A stretch of 64,000 nt of DNA, taken from assembly GCF_023920225.1 (NCBI RefSeq), contig NZ_CP092587.1, positions 3,251,709 to 3,315,708 of the forward strand, given 5' to 3'. The notes under the pieces are model-generated. The model saw nothing but the letters and a program-made list of their open reading frames with translations, had not been told where the DNA came from and made no database searches. This stretch comes from Vibrio gazogenes (lineage in GTDB: Bacteria; Pseudomonadota; Gammaproteobacteria; Enterobacterales; Vibrionaceae). Position numbers and translations under genes: made by a program. Shown here one piece after another: positions 22,414 to 39,946 of this stretch (position 1 is the stretch's first letter; the number at the start of each line of letters is the position of its first letter).

Positions 22414-22460
22414 CAGTGGCTATATTGCTATTTCTCTATCCAATAGCAATATAGCCACTG
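22414..22460. repeat. Perfect 19-bp inverted repeat after glnG
   Basis: The arms CAGTGGCTATATTGCTATT and its exact reverse complement are separated by 9 bp, 37 bp after the glnG stop. There is no T-run of note on either side (TTTACC to the right), so it may be a weak terminator, a transcript-stabilising hairpin or a palindromic repeat element. Confidence 0.7.
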
Positions 22461-22615
22461 TTTACCACAACTCAACGATGAGTCATATATTGCAAAAAGC
22501 GGTTTAGGACATCACTATATGCTTAAACGAAAGTACTGATTCGCTTATGTTGTAAGTTGTAAACAAGGCTATAACGGACAAAAGGGAGTTGGTGAAGTAG
22601 CTTTCTCTTCACGGA

Positions 22616-22711
22616 TAAGCGGACGGGACTCGAACCCGCGATTGCCTCACGGCAGCGTGACAGGCCGCTGTTTTTAAAAAGAAAGGCTAACCCACTGAAC
22701 GACCGCGCAAC
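22616..22711 (-). pseudogene. Degenerate tRNA-Asp with internal insertion
   Basis: The T-arm and 3' half share 24 identical bases with the intact tRNA-Asp at 23893-23969. The D-arm (GTTCAGTGGGTTAG) and anticodon loop CTGTCAC, flanked by GCGGC/GCTGC, are also recognisable. About 20 extra bases, rich in T and A runs, sit between the D-arm and the anticodon stem, and the variable region is longer. The acceptor arms no longer pair fully and the encoded CCA is gone. It is unlikely to make a functional tRNA. A short island-integration remnant is another reading. Confidence 0.7.
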
Positions 22712-22748
22712 TCGGACTGTCGATGAAACGTAATACCAATCGCACTAA

Positions 22749-23282
22749 TTAATTGGTCAACATGGTCCAATCTCTAAAGCAGAGTGAAATGACTCTGCTT
22801 TTGTCTGCACAAAAACGATTCCAAGCACTACACAGCTTGTCGACAATATCGTCATAACATTCAAAACACCTATTGGCTATTTCGTTCTGACGTAACCAAC
22901 TCCATACCTGCTCTATTGGATTCAGTTCCGGTGAATAGGACGGTATATGAATGATAGTCACGTTCTTGAATGAATCGGCAAGATAACTTTGATGCCAACT
23001 GGCTTGATCCATGATGACGACAGCATGTTTGTCCGTGGGTGTTGATTGAGAAATGAGCCTGAGTTGCTCTTTCATTGCTTCCATGTTGCTCATCGGCACA
23101 ACAATAGCTTCAGTTTCTCCGGTATTAACGCACACCGCTCCAAAGAGGTACGCATACTCAAATTGCTGTTGTTGTACCGCTCTGGGGCGAGTCCCTTTTT
23201 CTGCCCATATTCGGGTGGTTGTGTTGCGCTGGCCAAATCTGGCTTCATCTTGAAACCAGATTTGAACATCTTTTAAAGCCAC
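22749..23282 (-). CDS. IS630-family transposase, catalytic part (OrfB)
   Basis: The 177-residue frame from a GTG carries the DDE catalytic core: first Asp in IWFQDEARFGQ, second in VVIMDQASWHQS, and the Glu in YSPELNPIEQVWSWLR. The frame is open upstream through TILKIPGH and KKFQIE to an A7 run, where it meets OrfA. The full transposase therefore needs a +1 (or -2) slip there. Alone it lacks the DNA-binding domain. Confidence 0.88.
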   Translation of the reverse strand: MALKDVQIWFQDEARFGQRNTTTRIWAEKGTRPRAVQQQQFEYAYLFGAVCVNTGETEAIVVPMSNMEAMKEQLRLISQSTPTDKHAVVIMDQASWHQSYLADSFKNVTIIHIPSYSPELNPIEQVWSWLRQNEIANRCFECYDDIVDKLCSAWNRFCADKSRVISLCFRDWTMLTN

Positions 23283-23295
23283 ATGTCCTGGGATC

Positions 23296-23799
23296 TTAAG
23301 GATCGTTTCGATTTGGAATTTTTTTAAAAGCTTCTTGCGCTTCTACAGATTGCTTTGGGTGCTTTGAACGCGTTGTTATCCAAACTAAATCAAGCTTTCT
23401 CAATATTTTATAGATACCTGATAAGCTGTACGATAGGCCAAATTCCTCATGTATGAATTCAATAATATCTGTTCCCTGTAGTCTTCCACCTTCAGGCTTA
23501 ATCGCATTGGAAGTTATGTACAGCTTTAACTGAGATAGCTGGTCTTCAGTCAGTCGTGGAGGACGGCCTGTATGCTGCTTTTCTACTAAGCCTTCAACAC
23601 CGTTCTTCAAATAAGTCACCACCCAGTTATTGACACTGGTACGACTGACTTTTAAATATTTGGCGATCTGAGTGCGGCTTTTTCCATCCACGAAATGAGA
23701 TATAGCAAGAAGTCTCGTACGCATCCTAGCATCAGATGTTTCACGAATAAGTTTTGGGAAGTCAGAGGTCATCATATCAGCTCCTATTGAAGTTGACAT
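23296..23799 (-). CDS. IS630-family transposase, DNA-binding part (OrfA)
   Basis: The 167-residue frame has two helix-turn-helix segments (GKSRTQIAKYLKVSRTSVNNW and a winged part with LTEDQLSQLK...GIYKILRKL) that bind the IS ends. It ends FKKIPNRNDP and stops 13 bp before the nominal start of the catalytic frame. The homologous reading continues in the other frame from the A7 run. It may be joined by programmed slippage, or the element may have decayed by one base. Confidence 0.85.
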   Translation of the reverse strand: MSTSIGADMMTSDFPKLIRETSDARMRTRLLAISHFVDGKSRTQIAKYLKVSRTSVNNWVVTYLKNGVEGLVEKQHTGRPPRLTEDQLSQLKLYITSNAIKPEGGRLQGTDIIEFIHEEFGLSYSLSGIYKILRKLDLVWITTRSKHPKQSVEAQEAFKKIPNRNDP

Positions 23800-23852
23800 T
23801 AGATCATAAAATTAGTGCGATTGGTATAAGAATGGGACTCTATCCGCCAGAC

Positions 23853-23883
23853 ACAAAAAACCCTGACATCGCTATCAGGGTTT
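23853..23883 (-). terminator. Terminator of the downstream rRNA operon
   Basis: Stem AAACCCTGA/TCAGGGTTT, followed on the minus strand by six T. It lies 10 bp after tRNA-Asp and closes the rRNA operon. Confidence 0.9.
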
Positions 23884-23892
23884 CAAAATAAG

Positions 23893-23969
23893 TGGCGGAG
23901 CGGACGGGACTCGAACCCGCGACCCCCGGCGTGACAGGCCGGTATTCTAACCAACTGAACTACCGCTCC
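23893..23969 (-). tRNA. tRNA-Asp(GTC)
   Basis: A 77-nt cloverleaf with encoded CCA. The acceptor GGAGCGG pairs with CCGCTCC, the anticodon loop CTGTCAC gives GTC, and the T-loop is TTCGAGT. It is the last gene of the downstream rRNA operon, after 5S. Confidence 0.97.
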
Positions 23970-23998
23970 GCATTGGTTAGCTTGGTGCTAAATTAAAG

Positions 23999-24114
23999 CC
24001 TGGCGATGTCCTACTCTCACATGGGGAGACCCCACACTACCATCGGCGCTGTTTCGTTTCACGACTGAGTTCGGCATGGAGTCAGGTGGGTCCAAAATGC
24101 TATCGTCGCCAAGC
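23999..24114 (-). rRNA. rrf: 5S ribosomal RNA (downstream operon)
   Basis: Reads GCTTGGCGACGATAGC... to ...GAGTAGGACATCGCCAGG on the minus strand, closing the terminal helix. It differs from the other 5S at three positions (CCTGACTCCATG here, CCTGATCCCATG there, plus one base near the 5' end). Ends are estimated to within a few bases. Confidence 0.95.
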
Positions 24115-24196
24115 AAATTCTTTCAATTCGAAAAGCTGATTCTCTCTCTACACAATCAAGTCTCTTAATGAGCCCTAAAACCCCTTCGGTGTTGTA

Positions 24197-27085
<2,889 letters not shown>

Positions 27086-27314
27086 ATACAACCCGAAGAA
27101 GTTTCGAGCTGCATTATCAGTAACCTAGGTGTCTCTCATTATTTTACATGAGCGAGAGACTGGTTTTGCCGGACTCAATTGAATAGACACTAAATTGTGT
27201 CATTCCAAGAACACTTGATTGTGTTGGTCTTTCTCTTTCGAGAAAGGATTGAGAACTTTTACAAATAATCGTCTGTTTCCAAAGAAACACACATTATTTT
27301 GTCAGCTTTCCAAA

Positions 27315-27326
27315 TTGTTAAAGAGC
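27315..27326 (-). promoter_or_regulatory. boxA antitermination signal in the 16S-23S spacer
   Basis: GCTCTTTAACAA on the minus strand matches the rrn boxA consensus and sits between tRNA-Ala and 23S. Confidence 0.8.
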
Positions 27327-27384
27327 AAAGATTTTGTATATTACAAAACCATTTTTAAAGATTCTGTCTAAAAACCCTTAAAGA

Positions 27385-27460
<76 letters not shown>

Positions 27461-27523
27461 ATAACTCTCTTTGCTTATAAACCAAATCAATCTGTGTGGA
27501 CACTCATCTAAAATATCTCTTCG

Positions 27524-29066
<1,543 letters not shown>

Positions 29067-29294
29067 AGTTTTTGTGACACCGAAGTGTCGGCTCAATGAA
29101 TACTGCTTTTCGTCTCCGCTTTTTTAAAAAAAAGCAGAAGCAAAAAGTCACATTACATATGTAATGTTGAATTGACTGTGCTCTTGTCAGATAACAGTAA
29201 ACTGCTTTCCAACTTGATATTGGTCACTCGGTTCATTGATAAAATCTTATTGGATATTTATCGACGAGTGCCCACACAGATTGATTGGTCTATA

Positions 29295-29306
29295 TTGTTA
29301 AAGAGC
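29295..29306 (-). promoter_or_regulatory. boxA in the leader of the downstream rRNA operon
   Basis: GCTCTTTAACAA on the minus strand, between the promoter at 29344-29371 and the 16S gene. Confidence 0.8.
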
Positions 29307-29343
29307 TTTGCTTTCAGTGCGTTAGCACTTAGGCAGGACGCGT

Positions 29344-29371
29344 ATAATACGCCACCTACTTTGAAAGTCAA
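29344..29371 (-). promoter_or_regulatory. rRNA promoter of the downstream operon
   Basis: On the minus strand, TTGACT, a 16-bp spacer and TATTAT, followed by a GC-rich discriminator (ACGCGTCC). This is a strong rrn-type promoter lying between 5S of the first operon and 16S of the second. Confidence 0.82.
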
Positions 29372-29440
29372 CATAAAACTTTCATCTTCTGAAAAGCTTT
29401 ATGGTGACTTGCTTCTGTTGAAGCAAGTAACAAAATTAAA

Positions 29441-29557
29441 GCCTGGCGATGTCCTACTCTCACATGGGGAGACCCCACACTACCATCGGCGCTGTTTCGT
29501 TTCACGACTGAGTTCGGCATGGGATCAGGTGGGTCCAAAACGCTATCGTCGCCAAGC
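29441..29557 (-). rRNA. rrf: 5S ribosomal RNA (upstream operon)
   Basis: Same length and structure as the other 5S, with three base differences. It is followed on the minus strand by a 9-bp hairpin (29407-29428, ACTTGCTTC/GAAGCAAGT) without a T-run, so no convincing terminator separates the two operons. Confidence 0.95.
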
Positions 29558-29639
29558 AAATTCTTTCAATTCGAAAAGCTGATTCTCTCTCTACACAATC
29601 AAGTCTCTTACTGAGCCCTAAAACCCCTTCGGTGTTGTA

Positions 29640-32528
<2,889 letters not shown>

Positions 32529-32756
32529 ATACAACCCGAAGAAGTTTCGAGCTGCATATCAGTAACCTAGGTGTCTCTCATTATTTTACATGAGCGAGAG
32601 ACTGGTTTTGCCGGACTCAATTGAATAGACACTAAATTGTGTCATTCCAAGAACACTTGATTGTGTTGGTCTTTCTCTTTCGAGAAAGTATTGAGAACTT
32701 TTACAAATAATCGTCTGTTTCCAAAGAAACACACATTATTTTGTCAGCTTTCCAAA

Positions 32757-32768
32757 TTGTTAAAGAGC
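32757..32768 (-). promoter_or_regulatory. boxA in the upstream operon spacer
   Basis: GCTCTTTAACAA on the minus strand, at the position equivalent to that in the other spacer. Confidence 0.8.
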
Positions 32769-32826
32769 AAAGATTTTGTATATTACAAAACCATTTTTAA
32801 AGATTCTGTCTAAAAACCCTTAAAGA

Positions 32827-32902
32827 TGGTGGAGCTATGCGGGATCGAACCGCAGACCTCCTGCGTGCAAGGCAGGCGCTCTCCCAGCTGAGCTATAGCC
32901 CC
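32827..32902 (-). tRNA. tRNA-Ala(TGC)
   Basis: 76 nt with CCA. Anticodon loop CTTGCAC in stem CCTGC/GCAGG gives TGC. It is the second tRNA of the Ile-Ala spacer pair. Confidence 0.97.
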
Positions 32903-32997
32903 ATCTTTAGAGATAAATCATTGAAGAGCAAGGCAGTTTTCGAGGACGTGTATCGTTTATACACGACGAGGAAACTAACGCCGCTATTCGAAGATTT

Positions 32998-33074
32998 TGG
33001 TGGGTCTGAGTGGACTTGAACCACCGACCTCTCGCTTATCAGGCGAACGCTCTAACCACCTGAGCTACAGACCC
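32998..33074 (-). tRNA. tRNA-Ile(GAT)
   Basis: 77 nt with CCA. Acceptor GGGTCTG/CAGACCC; anticodon loop CTGATAA gives GAT. It is the first tRNA after 16S in this operon. Confidence 0.97.
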
Positions 33075-33136
33075 AAACTCTCTTTGCTTATAAACCAAAT
33101 CAATCTGTGTGGACACTCATCCAAAATATCTCTTCG

Positions 33137-34679
<1,543 letters not shown>

Positions 34680-34906
34680 AGTTTTTGTGACACCGAAGTG
34701 TCGGCTCAATGAATACTGCTTTTCGTCTCCGCTTTTTTAAAAAAAGCAGAAGCAAAAAGTCACATTACTTTCGTAATGCTGAATTGACTGTGCTCTTGTC
34801 AGATAACAGTAAACTGCTTTCCAACTTGATATTGGTCACTCGGTTCATTGATAAAATCTTATTGGATATTTATCGACGAGTGCCCACACAGATTGATTGG
34901 TCTATA

Positions 34907-34918
34907 TTGTTAAAGAGC
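34907..34918 (-). promoter_or_regulatory. boxA in the leader of the upstream rRNA operon
   Basis: GCTCTTTAACAA on the minus strand, 39 bp downstream of the P2 -10 element. The leader from here to 16S is almost identical to the leader of the other operon; sequence upstream of it diverges. Confidence 0.8.
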
Positions 34919-34956
34919 ACCTAGTGTCTGGCTTGTCGCCTTGGCTAGGGGTGCGT

Positions 34957-34984
34957 ATCTTACGCTTTTCGAAAATCAAGTCAA
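34957..34984 (-). promoter_or_regulatory. rRNA promoter P2
   Basis: Minus strand TTGACT, 16-bp spacer, TAAGAT, then ACGCACCCC, a GC-rich discriminator typical of stringently controlled rrn promoters. Confidence 0.75.
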
Positions 34985-35064
34985 CAGATATTTGCTAACA
35001 ATTTTAAGGATTTTCTTTCACCTTGAGTTTGTCGTTTTCAGACACTCTCTGTCGGTGAGGCGGC

Positions 35065-35092
35065 ATTATAGGGAACAAATAACTTGTAGCAA
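35065..35092 (-). promoter_or_regulatory. rRNA promoter P1
   Basis: Minus strand TTGCTA, 16-bp spacer, TATAAT and a GCCGCCTC discriminator. A run of T and A (35095-35130) lies upstream like an UP element. It is about 385 bp from the 16S start. Confidence 0.75.
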
Positions 35093-35281
35093 GTGATTTT
35101 TTTACTTTTTTTTCCGTTTGCTCAAAAAGAAATCAGAAACGTTATAAATAATGTTACAACCTTTGAAGATTATCACAGCAATAGGTTGGAAAAACCCCGG
35201 ACATAAACGTAAGATTCATTTATCTGTTCTATTTTATTTATGTATTCATCTTTCTTATTAATTGATAAGTAGTATTCCAAT

Positions 35282-35734
35282 ATGAATTTAACTAAATATT
35301 TTTTGTGGCTTGCCACGTTTGCTGTATTAGGTGTCATTGCACTTTCTCAGCTCGCAATTCCCTCGGTGGTTGCTTTCCTGGTCGGATTGGCAGGAGCAAC
35401 ACTTGTTTTTCTTCTCACTTCACAAAATTCGTCTTCTCAACAGCAATCACAGATGGCGACAACAACATTATATGTCGGCAACCTCCCTTACAAAGCCAAT
35501 GAATCGAATGTGAAAAGCCTATTTGCAGATTATGGTGAAGTCTTCGCTGTGCGTTTAATGAAAGACAAACGGACTGGCAAGCGACGTGGATTTGGCTTTG
35601 TGGTCATGCCGGAGGCTGACGCACAAAAAGCAATTACAGAACTCAATGAGTCTAGTTATATGGATCGGACTCTTAAAGTTCGGGTTGCGAATGATCCGAA
35701 AAATCCTGAATCGGATAGTTCTCAATTTGATTAA
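35282..35734 (+). CDS. Membrane-anchored RRM RNA-binding protein
   Basis: The 150-residue protein has two hydrophobic segments (about residues 5-24 and 28-47), a Gln/Ser-rich linker, then one RRM domain (about 60-140). RNP2 is TLYVGNLPY and RNP1 is [10 protein letters not shown], so the aromatic RNA-contacting residues are present. The C-terminus is acidic. It resembles conserved vibrio RNA-binding proteins of unknown target. The start has no clear ribosome site. Its last 62 bp overlap the 3' end of murI on the opposite strand. Confidence 0.85.
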   Translation: MNLTKYFLWLATFAVLGVIALSQLAIPSVVAFLVGLAGATLVFLLTSQNSSSQQQSQMATTTLYVGNLPYKANESNVKSLFADYGEVFAVRLMKDKRTGKRRGFGFVVMPEADAQKAITELNESSYMDRTLKVRVANDPKNPESDSSQFD

Positions 35735-36494
35735 ATCCCCAATCGGATAAAACTTGTGTCAGTGCTTCGCTATCATATGGCGAAGTGCTGGCAAAAACCC
35801 GAGGTGTTTTTGGGGCATGTCTACACATTGTTTCAGAAATCAAGCTCTCCACCCTTCGGGCAATCGCTTTGCCAGAATCCACCAGAATGACCTTGCTTCC
35901 TAATACCTGCTGAATCTCATCTCTCAATAGCGGGAAATGTGTGCAGCCGAGTACCGCAACATCGATTTTCCCCTGAATCGGTTGAAGAATGCTTGCCAGT
36001 TCAAACATGTTCACTGTAACGCCACGTAATTTACGCTCAGCCATATCGACCAACGCTGTTGAGCCAAGCAGACAGATATCTTTATCAGATGAGAAGTCCC
36101 GAATCAGCTCATGCGTATAAGGCCGCTTGATGGTTGCGGGAGTCGCAATAAGGCCGACACATTGCTGGGCCAAATTACACGCAGGCTTAATCGCAGGCAC
36201 AACCCCAACGACAGGAATATCTAAGCGCTTTCGTAAGGAAGGCAAAACAATCGTGCTCGCGGTATTACAAGCAATCACAACGATATCAATCGCCATTTTC
36301 TTAACGATAGATGTGACTAAGGCTTCAACCCGGTGGAGTAGTTCCTGTTGTGGTAGCTCTCCATATGGATAGCCTTCATTATCGAACAGATAGAAGTAGT
36401 TATGATCAGGCAGTCGCTGAATAATTTCCCGATAAACCGAGAGGCCACCGACACCGGAGTCAAAGATTAGGATATTAGAAACTTGTGAAGACAC
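35673..36494 (-). CDS. murI: Glutamate racemase
   Basis: MurI converts L-glutamate to D-glutamate for peptidoglycan. The catalytic cysteines lie in VIACNTAST and LGCTHFP, and the N-terminal [10 protein letters not shown] motif is present. I prefer GTG 36494 (273 residues), which starts [14 protein letters not shown] close to the family N-terminus. ATG 36539 would add 15 hydrophobic residues. Neither start has a strong ribosome site. It lies downstream of btuB and shares a 62-bp convergent overlap with the RRM gene. Confidence 0.94.
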   Translation of the reverse strand: MSSQVSNILIFDSGVGGLSVYREIIQRLPDHNYFYLFDNEGYPYGELPQQELLHRVEALVTSIVKKMAIDIVVIACNTASTIVLPSLRKRLDIPVVGVVPAIKPACNLAQQCVGLIATPATIKRPYTHELIRDFSSDKDICLLGSTALVDMAERKLRGVTVNMFELASILQPIQGKIDVAVLGCTHFPLLRDEIQQVLGSKVILVDSGKAIARRVESLISETMCRHAPKTPRVFASTSPYDSEALTQVLSDWGFNQIENYPIQDFSDHSQPEL

Positions 36495-36544
36495 GATAAA
36501 AATATGGTACGTCAGAAAGGAGAAAATAAGCTGCATCATACGCT

Positions 36545-36602
36545 TTCAATGCTTTTTAGCAATAGCATTGAACCAATGGAAGAGCCGCCAAACGGCGGCT
36601 CT
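36545..36602 (-). terminator. Two hairpins between btuB and murI
   Basis: AGAGCCGCC/GGCGGCTCT (36581-36602) lies 7 bp after the btuB stop. A second dyad, TTCAATGCT/AGCATTGAA, lies at 36545-36572. Neither has a strong T-run on the minus strand, so termination is likely but may be partial. Confidence 0.55.
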
Positions 36603-36608
36603 GATGCA

Positions 36609-38435
36609 TTACAAATCATATGAGATATTTAGATAGTACTCTCTATCTGCCGTATTGTAACCAAGTGCGGTCTGATATTCCCTATCAAGTAAATTAGCAA
36701 CTCTACCACCGACTTTAACACCATTATCGAACATATAAGAAGTTGCCAAATCAACTAAACCATATCCTCCTAGGACTTTTTGGTTTCTTGTATCTTCGTA
36801 TCTTTTCCCTTGAAATAAATAACTCAACTTAACTTGCCATGCTCCATATAGATATTCAGTATCCCATTTGACACTATGTCTTGCTCTACGTCTGAGCTGC
36901 TTATCTGTTGAACTATTTTTAGCATCCAGAAAATCGTATACGACGGTGTGATACAAACTCCCTGTTTCAAATTTTGAGACAAACTCCATCCCTTGTATAT
37001 CGACTCTATCCACATTTTCATTTGAGAGACTATCGATCATATCTTTCACGCGGCTTCGATAGGCTGCCAGACGAAGCTCCGCCCCATAATAAGTCCCTTC
37101 AAATGCTAATTCACTCGTCTTTGTTTTTTCAGGAACAAGAGATGGATTCCCGGAGTAGCAACCACCGGATCCAAAACATTGGGTCGGCCAATAAAGTTGA
37201 TTAAAGGTTGGCGCTTTAAAGGATTCCCCATAACTCATCGTAATACGCAGATCATCCGATAAACGATATGCCGAGGCAATTTGGTTAGTCGTTACATAAC
37301 CGTAAGCACTATTTTTATCCCGTCTAATATTTCCTTCAGCAGAAAAGTCTCCTAAAGATAAATATCCGCCAAGATAGCCAGCAGTATTTCTTCGTTTATC
37401 ACTGAGGTACTCAATCGAACCATTGTCAACACGATCACGATACCAGTCGAAACCACCAGTAACGACAAGCACTTGATTTAACTTATATCGATTATCCCAT
37501 GAAAATGAGTCTCGGTTGGTACTAATCGTATTTGGTGTTGCTCCTTGCCCATGGAATTCAGCCGAATCCTGATTCGTTGCTACCGTCAAGTGACTTTGAT
37601 AACTAGGATCTACTTTATACTCTGTAATCAAGCCGACATTATATAAATCACTATCTGTCTGATCAGCTCCATTCGATGATTGTCCATAATCATAATCTGA
37701 GTTTTTACGCTGGTAATACCCATTCAATTTTAGGGTTAATGAGTCTGATAGTTTTCTCCCCACATCAGCCAATATATATTGTGAGAGAACCCCATCATTA
37801 TCTGAATCATGAATATTTGGACTATTCGTCTTTACATCAAAACCATCATTCTGTTGATGAGTTACAGACATGTTTAACCAACTAACATCATCCGCCACAG
37901 AAAAATAAGCATTTGTATCAAAGTATTTATTACTTCCTACCGATGCTGATACGCCTGAACGGTTGCTCGGCGATGCTGTTGTAATCAGATTAACAACACC
38001 ACTGACTGCATCGGAGCCATAAACGGCAGCTCGAGGGCCTCGAAGTACCTCTATCCTCTCAATACCTTTCAGTGGAATTGCAGATAGATCTGTTGATCCA
38101 GAGGTGGCACTACCGATCCTAATACCATTTAAAAGGAACAAGGTATTACTAGATGAACGTCCTTGTAAATAAAGTTCAGCGCTTTGCCCAAGCCCTCCTT
38201 GATTTGCAATCTGGACACCAGGTAGATGTTTTAGTACATCTACCAACGATGTTGCTTGAATAGCATTAATATCTTGTTTAGTAATAACTTCTACTGGTTC
38301 AATAGTTTCTTTTATTTTTTGCTCAAACCGATTCGCTGTCACCACCATCGTGTCAGCATTTGAACTGTCTGCATAAGAATAGAAAGCACAAGGGAGCTGC
38401 GATACCACTGCTATCGCTAAAACTGTTTTTTTCAT
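36609..38435 (-). CDS. btuB: TonB-dependent vitamin B12 receptor
   Basis: BtuB is the outer-membrane barrel that takes up cobalamin with TonB energy. The 608-residue protein has a signal peptide ending near residue 22, a TonB box in DTMVVTANRFEQ, and a plug domain (VDVLKHLPGVQIANQGGLGQ ... VEVLRGPRAAVYGSDA). A 22-strand-type barrel follows, ending in the aromatic-rich YYLNISYDL. AGGA lies 9 bp before the ATG. A cobalamin riboswitch precedes it, which makes the substrate call strong. Confidence 0.96.
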   Translation of the reverse strand: MKKTVLAIAVVSQLPCAFYSYADSSNADTMVVTANRFEQKIKETIEPVEVITKQDINAIQATSLVDVLKHLPGVQIANQGGLGQSAELYLQGRSSSNTLFLLNGIRIGSATSGSTDLSAIPLKGIERIEVLRGPRAAVYGSDAVSGVVNLITTASPSNRSGVSASVGSNKYFDTNAYFSVADDVSWLNMSVTHQQNDGFDVKTNSPNIHDSDNDGVLSQYILADVGRKLSDSLTLKLNGYYQRKNSDYDYGQSSNGADQTDSDLYNVGLITEYKVDPSYQSHLTVATNQDSAEFHGQGATPNTISTNRDSFSWDNRYKLNQVLVVTGGFDWYRDRVDNGSIEYLSDKRRNTAGYLGGYLSLGDFSAEGNIRRDKNSAYGYVTTNQIASAYRLSDDLRITMSYGESFKAPTFNQLYWPTQCFGSGGCYSGNPSLVPEKTKTSELAFEGTYYGAELRLAAYRSRVKDMIDSLSNENVDRVDIQGMEFVSKFETGSLYHTVVYDFLDAKNSSTDKQLRRRARHSVKWDTEYLYGAWQVKLSYLFQGKRYEDTRNQKVLGGYGLVDLATSYMFDNGVKVGGRVANLLDREYQTALGYNTADREYYLNISYDL

Positions 38436-38487
38436 TTTTATATCCTGAATTCGCGTTAATCTGACTGGGATACCTGTCTTCTCCCAG

Positions 38488-38690
38488 TTGCTGGCAGGTC
38501 TTCGGACTTAAGAATATGATTACCCTGAGATAACCGCCAAAATCTCGACTTCCCACACATCTGGTGCAGTGTCTTTTGAGATCTTGTCTTCTATTTACCG
38601 CTGCGCGTCAGTTCTGGATTTTCACCAGATTCCCTTTTCAACACCCCAGCAAATGCATACTCGTTGTCACTGGGGGTACCAACTGGCACG
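38488..38690 (-). promoter_or_regulatory. Cobalamin riboswitch upstream of btuB
   Basis: On the minus strand the leader contains GGGAATCTGGTGAAAATCC, then ACTGACGCGCAGCGGTAA, and finally AGTCCGAAGACCTGCCAG, the B12-box region. These follow the order and spacing of the AdoCbl riboswitch core. High cobalamin would repress btuB. Outer limits are estimates. Confidence 0.93.
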
Positions 38691-38836
38691 ATAGTATTGG
38701 CCTACCTAACCCTTGTCCAGATGATATTTACGGTATGTATGAAAAAAATTCTTGCGGATCGGCGAACAGACTGGACATCATGATGGAATCGAATAAAATC
38801 TGCGCTCTTTAACTGTTCGCTCTGTAAGGTAATACG

Positions 38837-39946
38837 ATGGCTACTCTTGATGTAAATCCCGAACGCTACCAGAATCAACTAAAAGAGAAAGTCACTCGGC
38901 TTACTGAGATGTTCTCTGAATTTCAAATGCCAGAACTGACCGTGTTTGAATCACCGGAACAACACTATCGGATGCGTGCGGAGTTTCGTGTCTGGCATGA
39001 AGGGAATGACCTCTACTACATCATGTTCGATCAGGAAACTCGCCAGAAATATCGGGTCGATCAGTTTCCGGCAGCAAGCCAACTGATCAATCAACTGATG
39101 CCAGCTTTGCTCGAACAGATTCGTGATAACGATATCCTGCGCCATAAGCTGTTTCAGGTTGATTTTTTATCATCACTCAGCGGCGAAATTCTTGTCTCAC
39201 TACTCTACCATCGTCAGATTGACGAACAGTGGCAGCAAGCCGCACAAACCTTGAAAGAGACATTACGTCAACAAGGGTTCAACCTGAATTTAATTGGCCG
39301 GGCGCGAAAAATAAAGATGGTCTTAGATCGCGATTACGTGGTTGAAAAACTGTCCGTCCATGGTCAAACCTACACCTACCAGCAAGTTGAAAACAGTTTC
39401 ACTCAGCCCAACGGACGTATTGCGGAAAAAATGTTGGCGTGGGCGGTTGACTGCACCCGTGACAGTCAGGGCGATCTGTTAGAACTCTACTGCGGGAATG
39501 GCAATTTCTCTCTCGCTCTGGCGCAAAATTTCAACCGTGTGCTGGCAACAGAACTGGCGAAACCTTCGGTCGACTCTGCGCAATACAATATTGCTGCCAA
39601 CCATATCGATAATGTACAAATCATCCGGATGTCCGCGGAAGAATTTACTCAAGCTATGGAAGGAAAGCGTGAGTTCCGCCGCCTGAAAGATGCTGGCGTT
39701 GATCTCAGTAGCTACCAATGCAACACGATTTTTGTCGATCCACCGCGCTCAGGTATGGATATCGATACTTGTAAGATGGTGCAGAAATATCCTCGAATTC
39801 TTTATATTTCTTGTAACCCGGAAACCCTCAAGGAAAATCTGGCCGTTCTGAGTGAAACGCACCGCATTACTCGCTTCGCGCTGTTCGACCAGTTCCCCTA
39901 CACCCACCATATGGAAGCAGGTGTGATGTTAGAGCGCATTAAATAA
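38837..39946 (+). CDS. trmA: tRNA (uracil-54-C5)-methyltransferase
   Basis: TrmA makes ribothymidine at position 54 of tRNAs (and acts on tmRNA). The 369-residue protein has the SAM-binding segment [28 protein letters not shown], and the catalytic cysteine in [10 protein letters not shown]. It ends with the general-base region [16 protein letters not shown]. It is full length, with AAGGTAA upstream of the ATG. It is divergent from btuB; the riboswitch leader lies between them. Confidence 0.97.
   Translation: MATLDVNPERYQNQLKEKVTRLTEMFSEFQMPELTVFESPEQHYRMRAEFRVWHEGNDLYYIMFDQETRQKYRVDQFPAASQLINQLMPALLEQIRDNDILRHKLFQVDFLSSLSGEILVSLLYHRQIDEQWQQAAQTLKETLRQQGFNLNLIGRARKIKMVLDRDYVVEKLSVHGQTYTYQQVENSFTQPNGRIAEKMLAWAVDCTRDSQGDLLELYCGNGNFSLALAQNFNRVLATELAKPSVDSAQYNIAANHIDNVQIIRMSAEEFTQAMEGKREFRRLKDAGVDLSSYQCNTIFVDPPRSGMDIDTCKMVQKYPRILYISCNPETLKENLAVLSETHRITRFALFDQFPYTHHMEAGVMLERIK

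Larger units (their letters stand above)
22736..23824 (-). mobile_element. IS630-family insertion sequence
   Basis: The element is about 1,089 bp, with terminal inverted repeats starting CCAATCGCACTAATT at both ends and flanking TA dinucleotides (22734-22735 and 23825-23826), the target duplication expected of IS630/Tc1-mariner elements. It contains two minus-strand frames encoding a helix-turn-helix part and a DDE part of one transposase. It is inserted just beyond the terminator of the rRNA operon. Confidence 0.88.
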
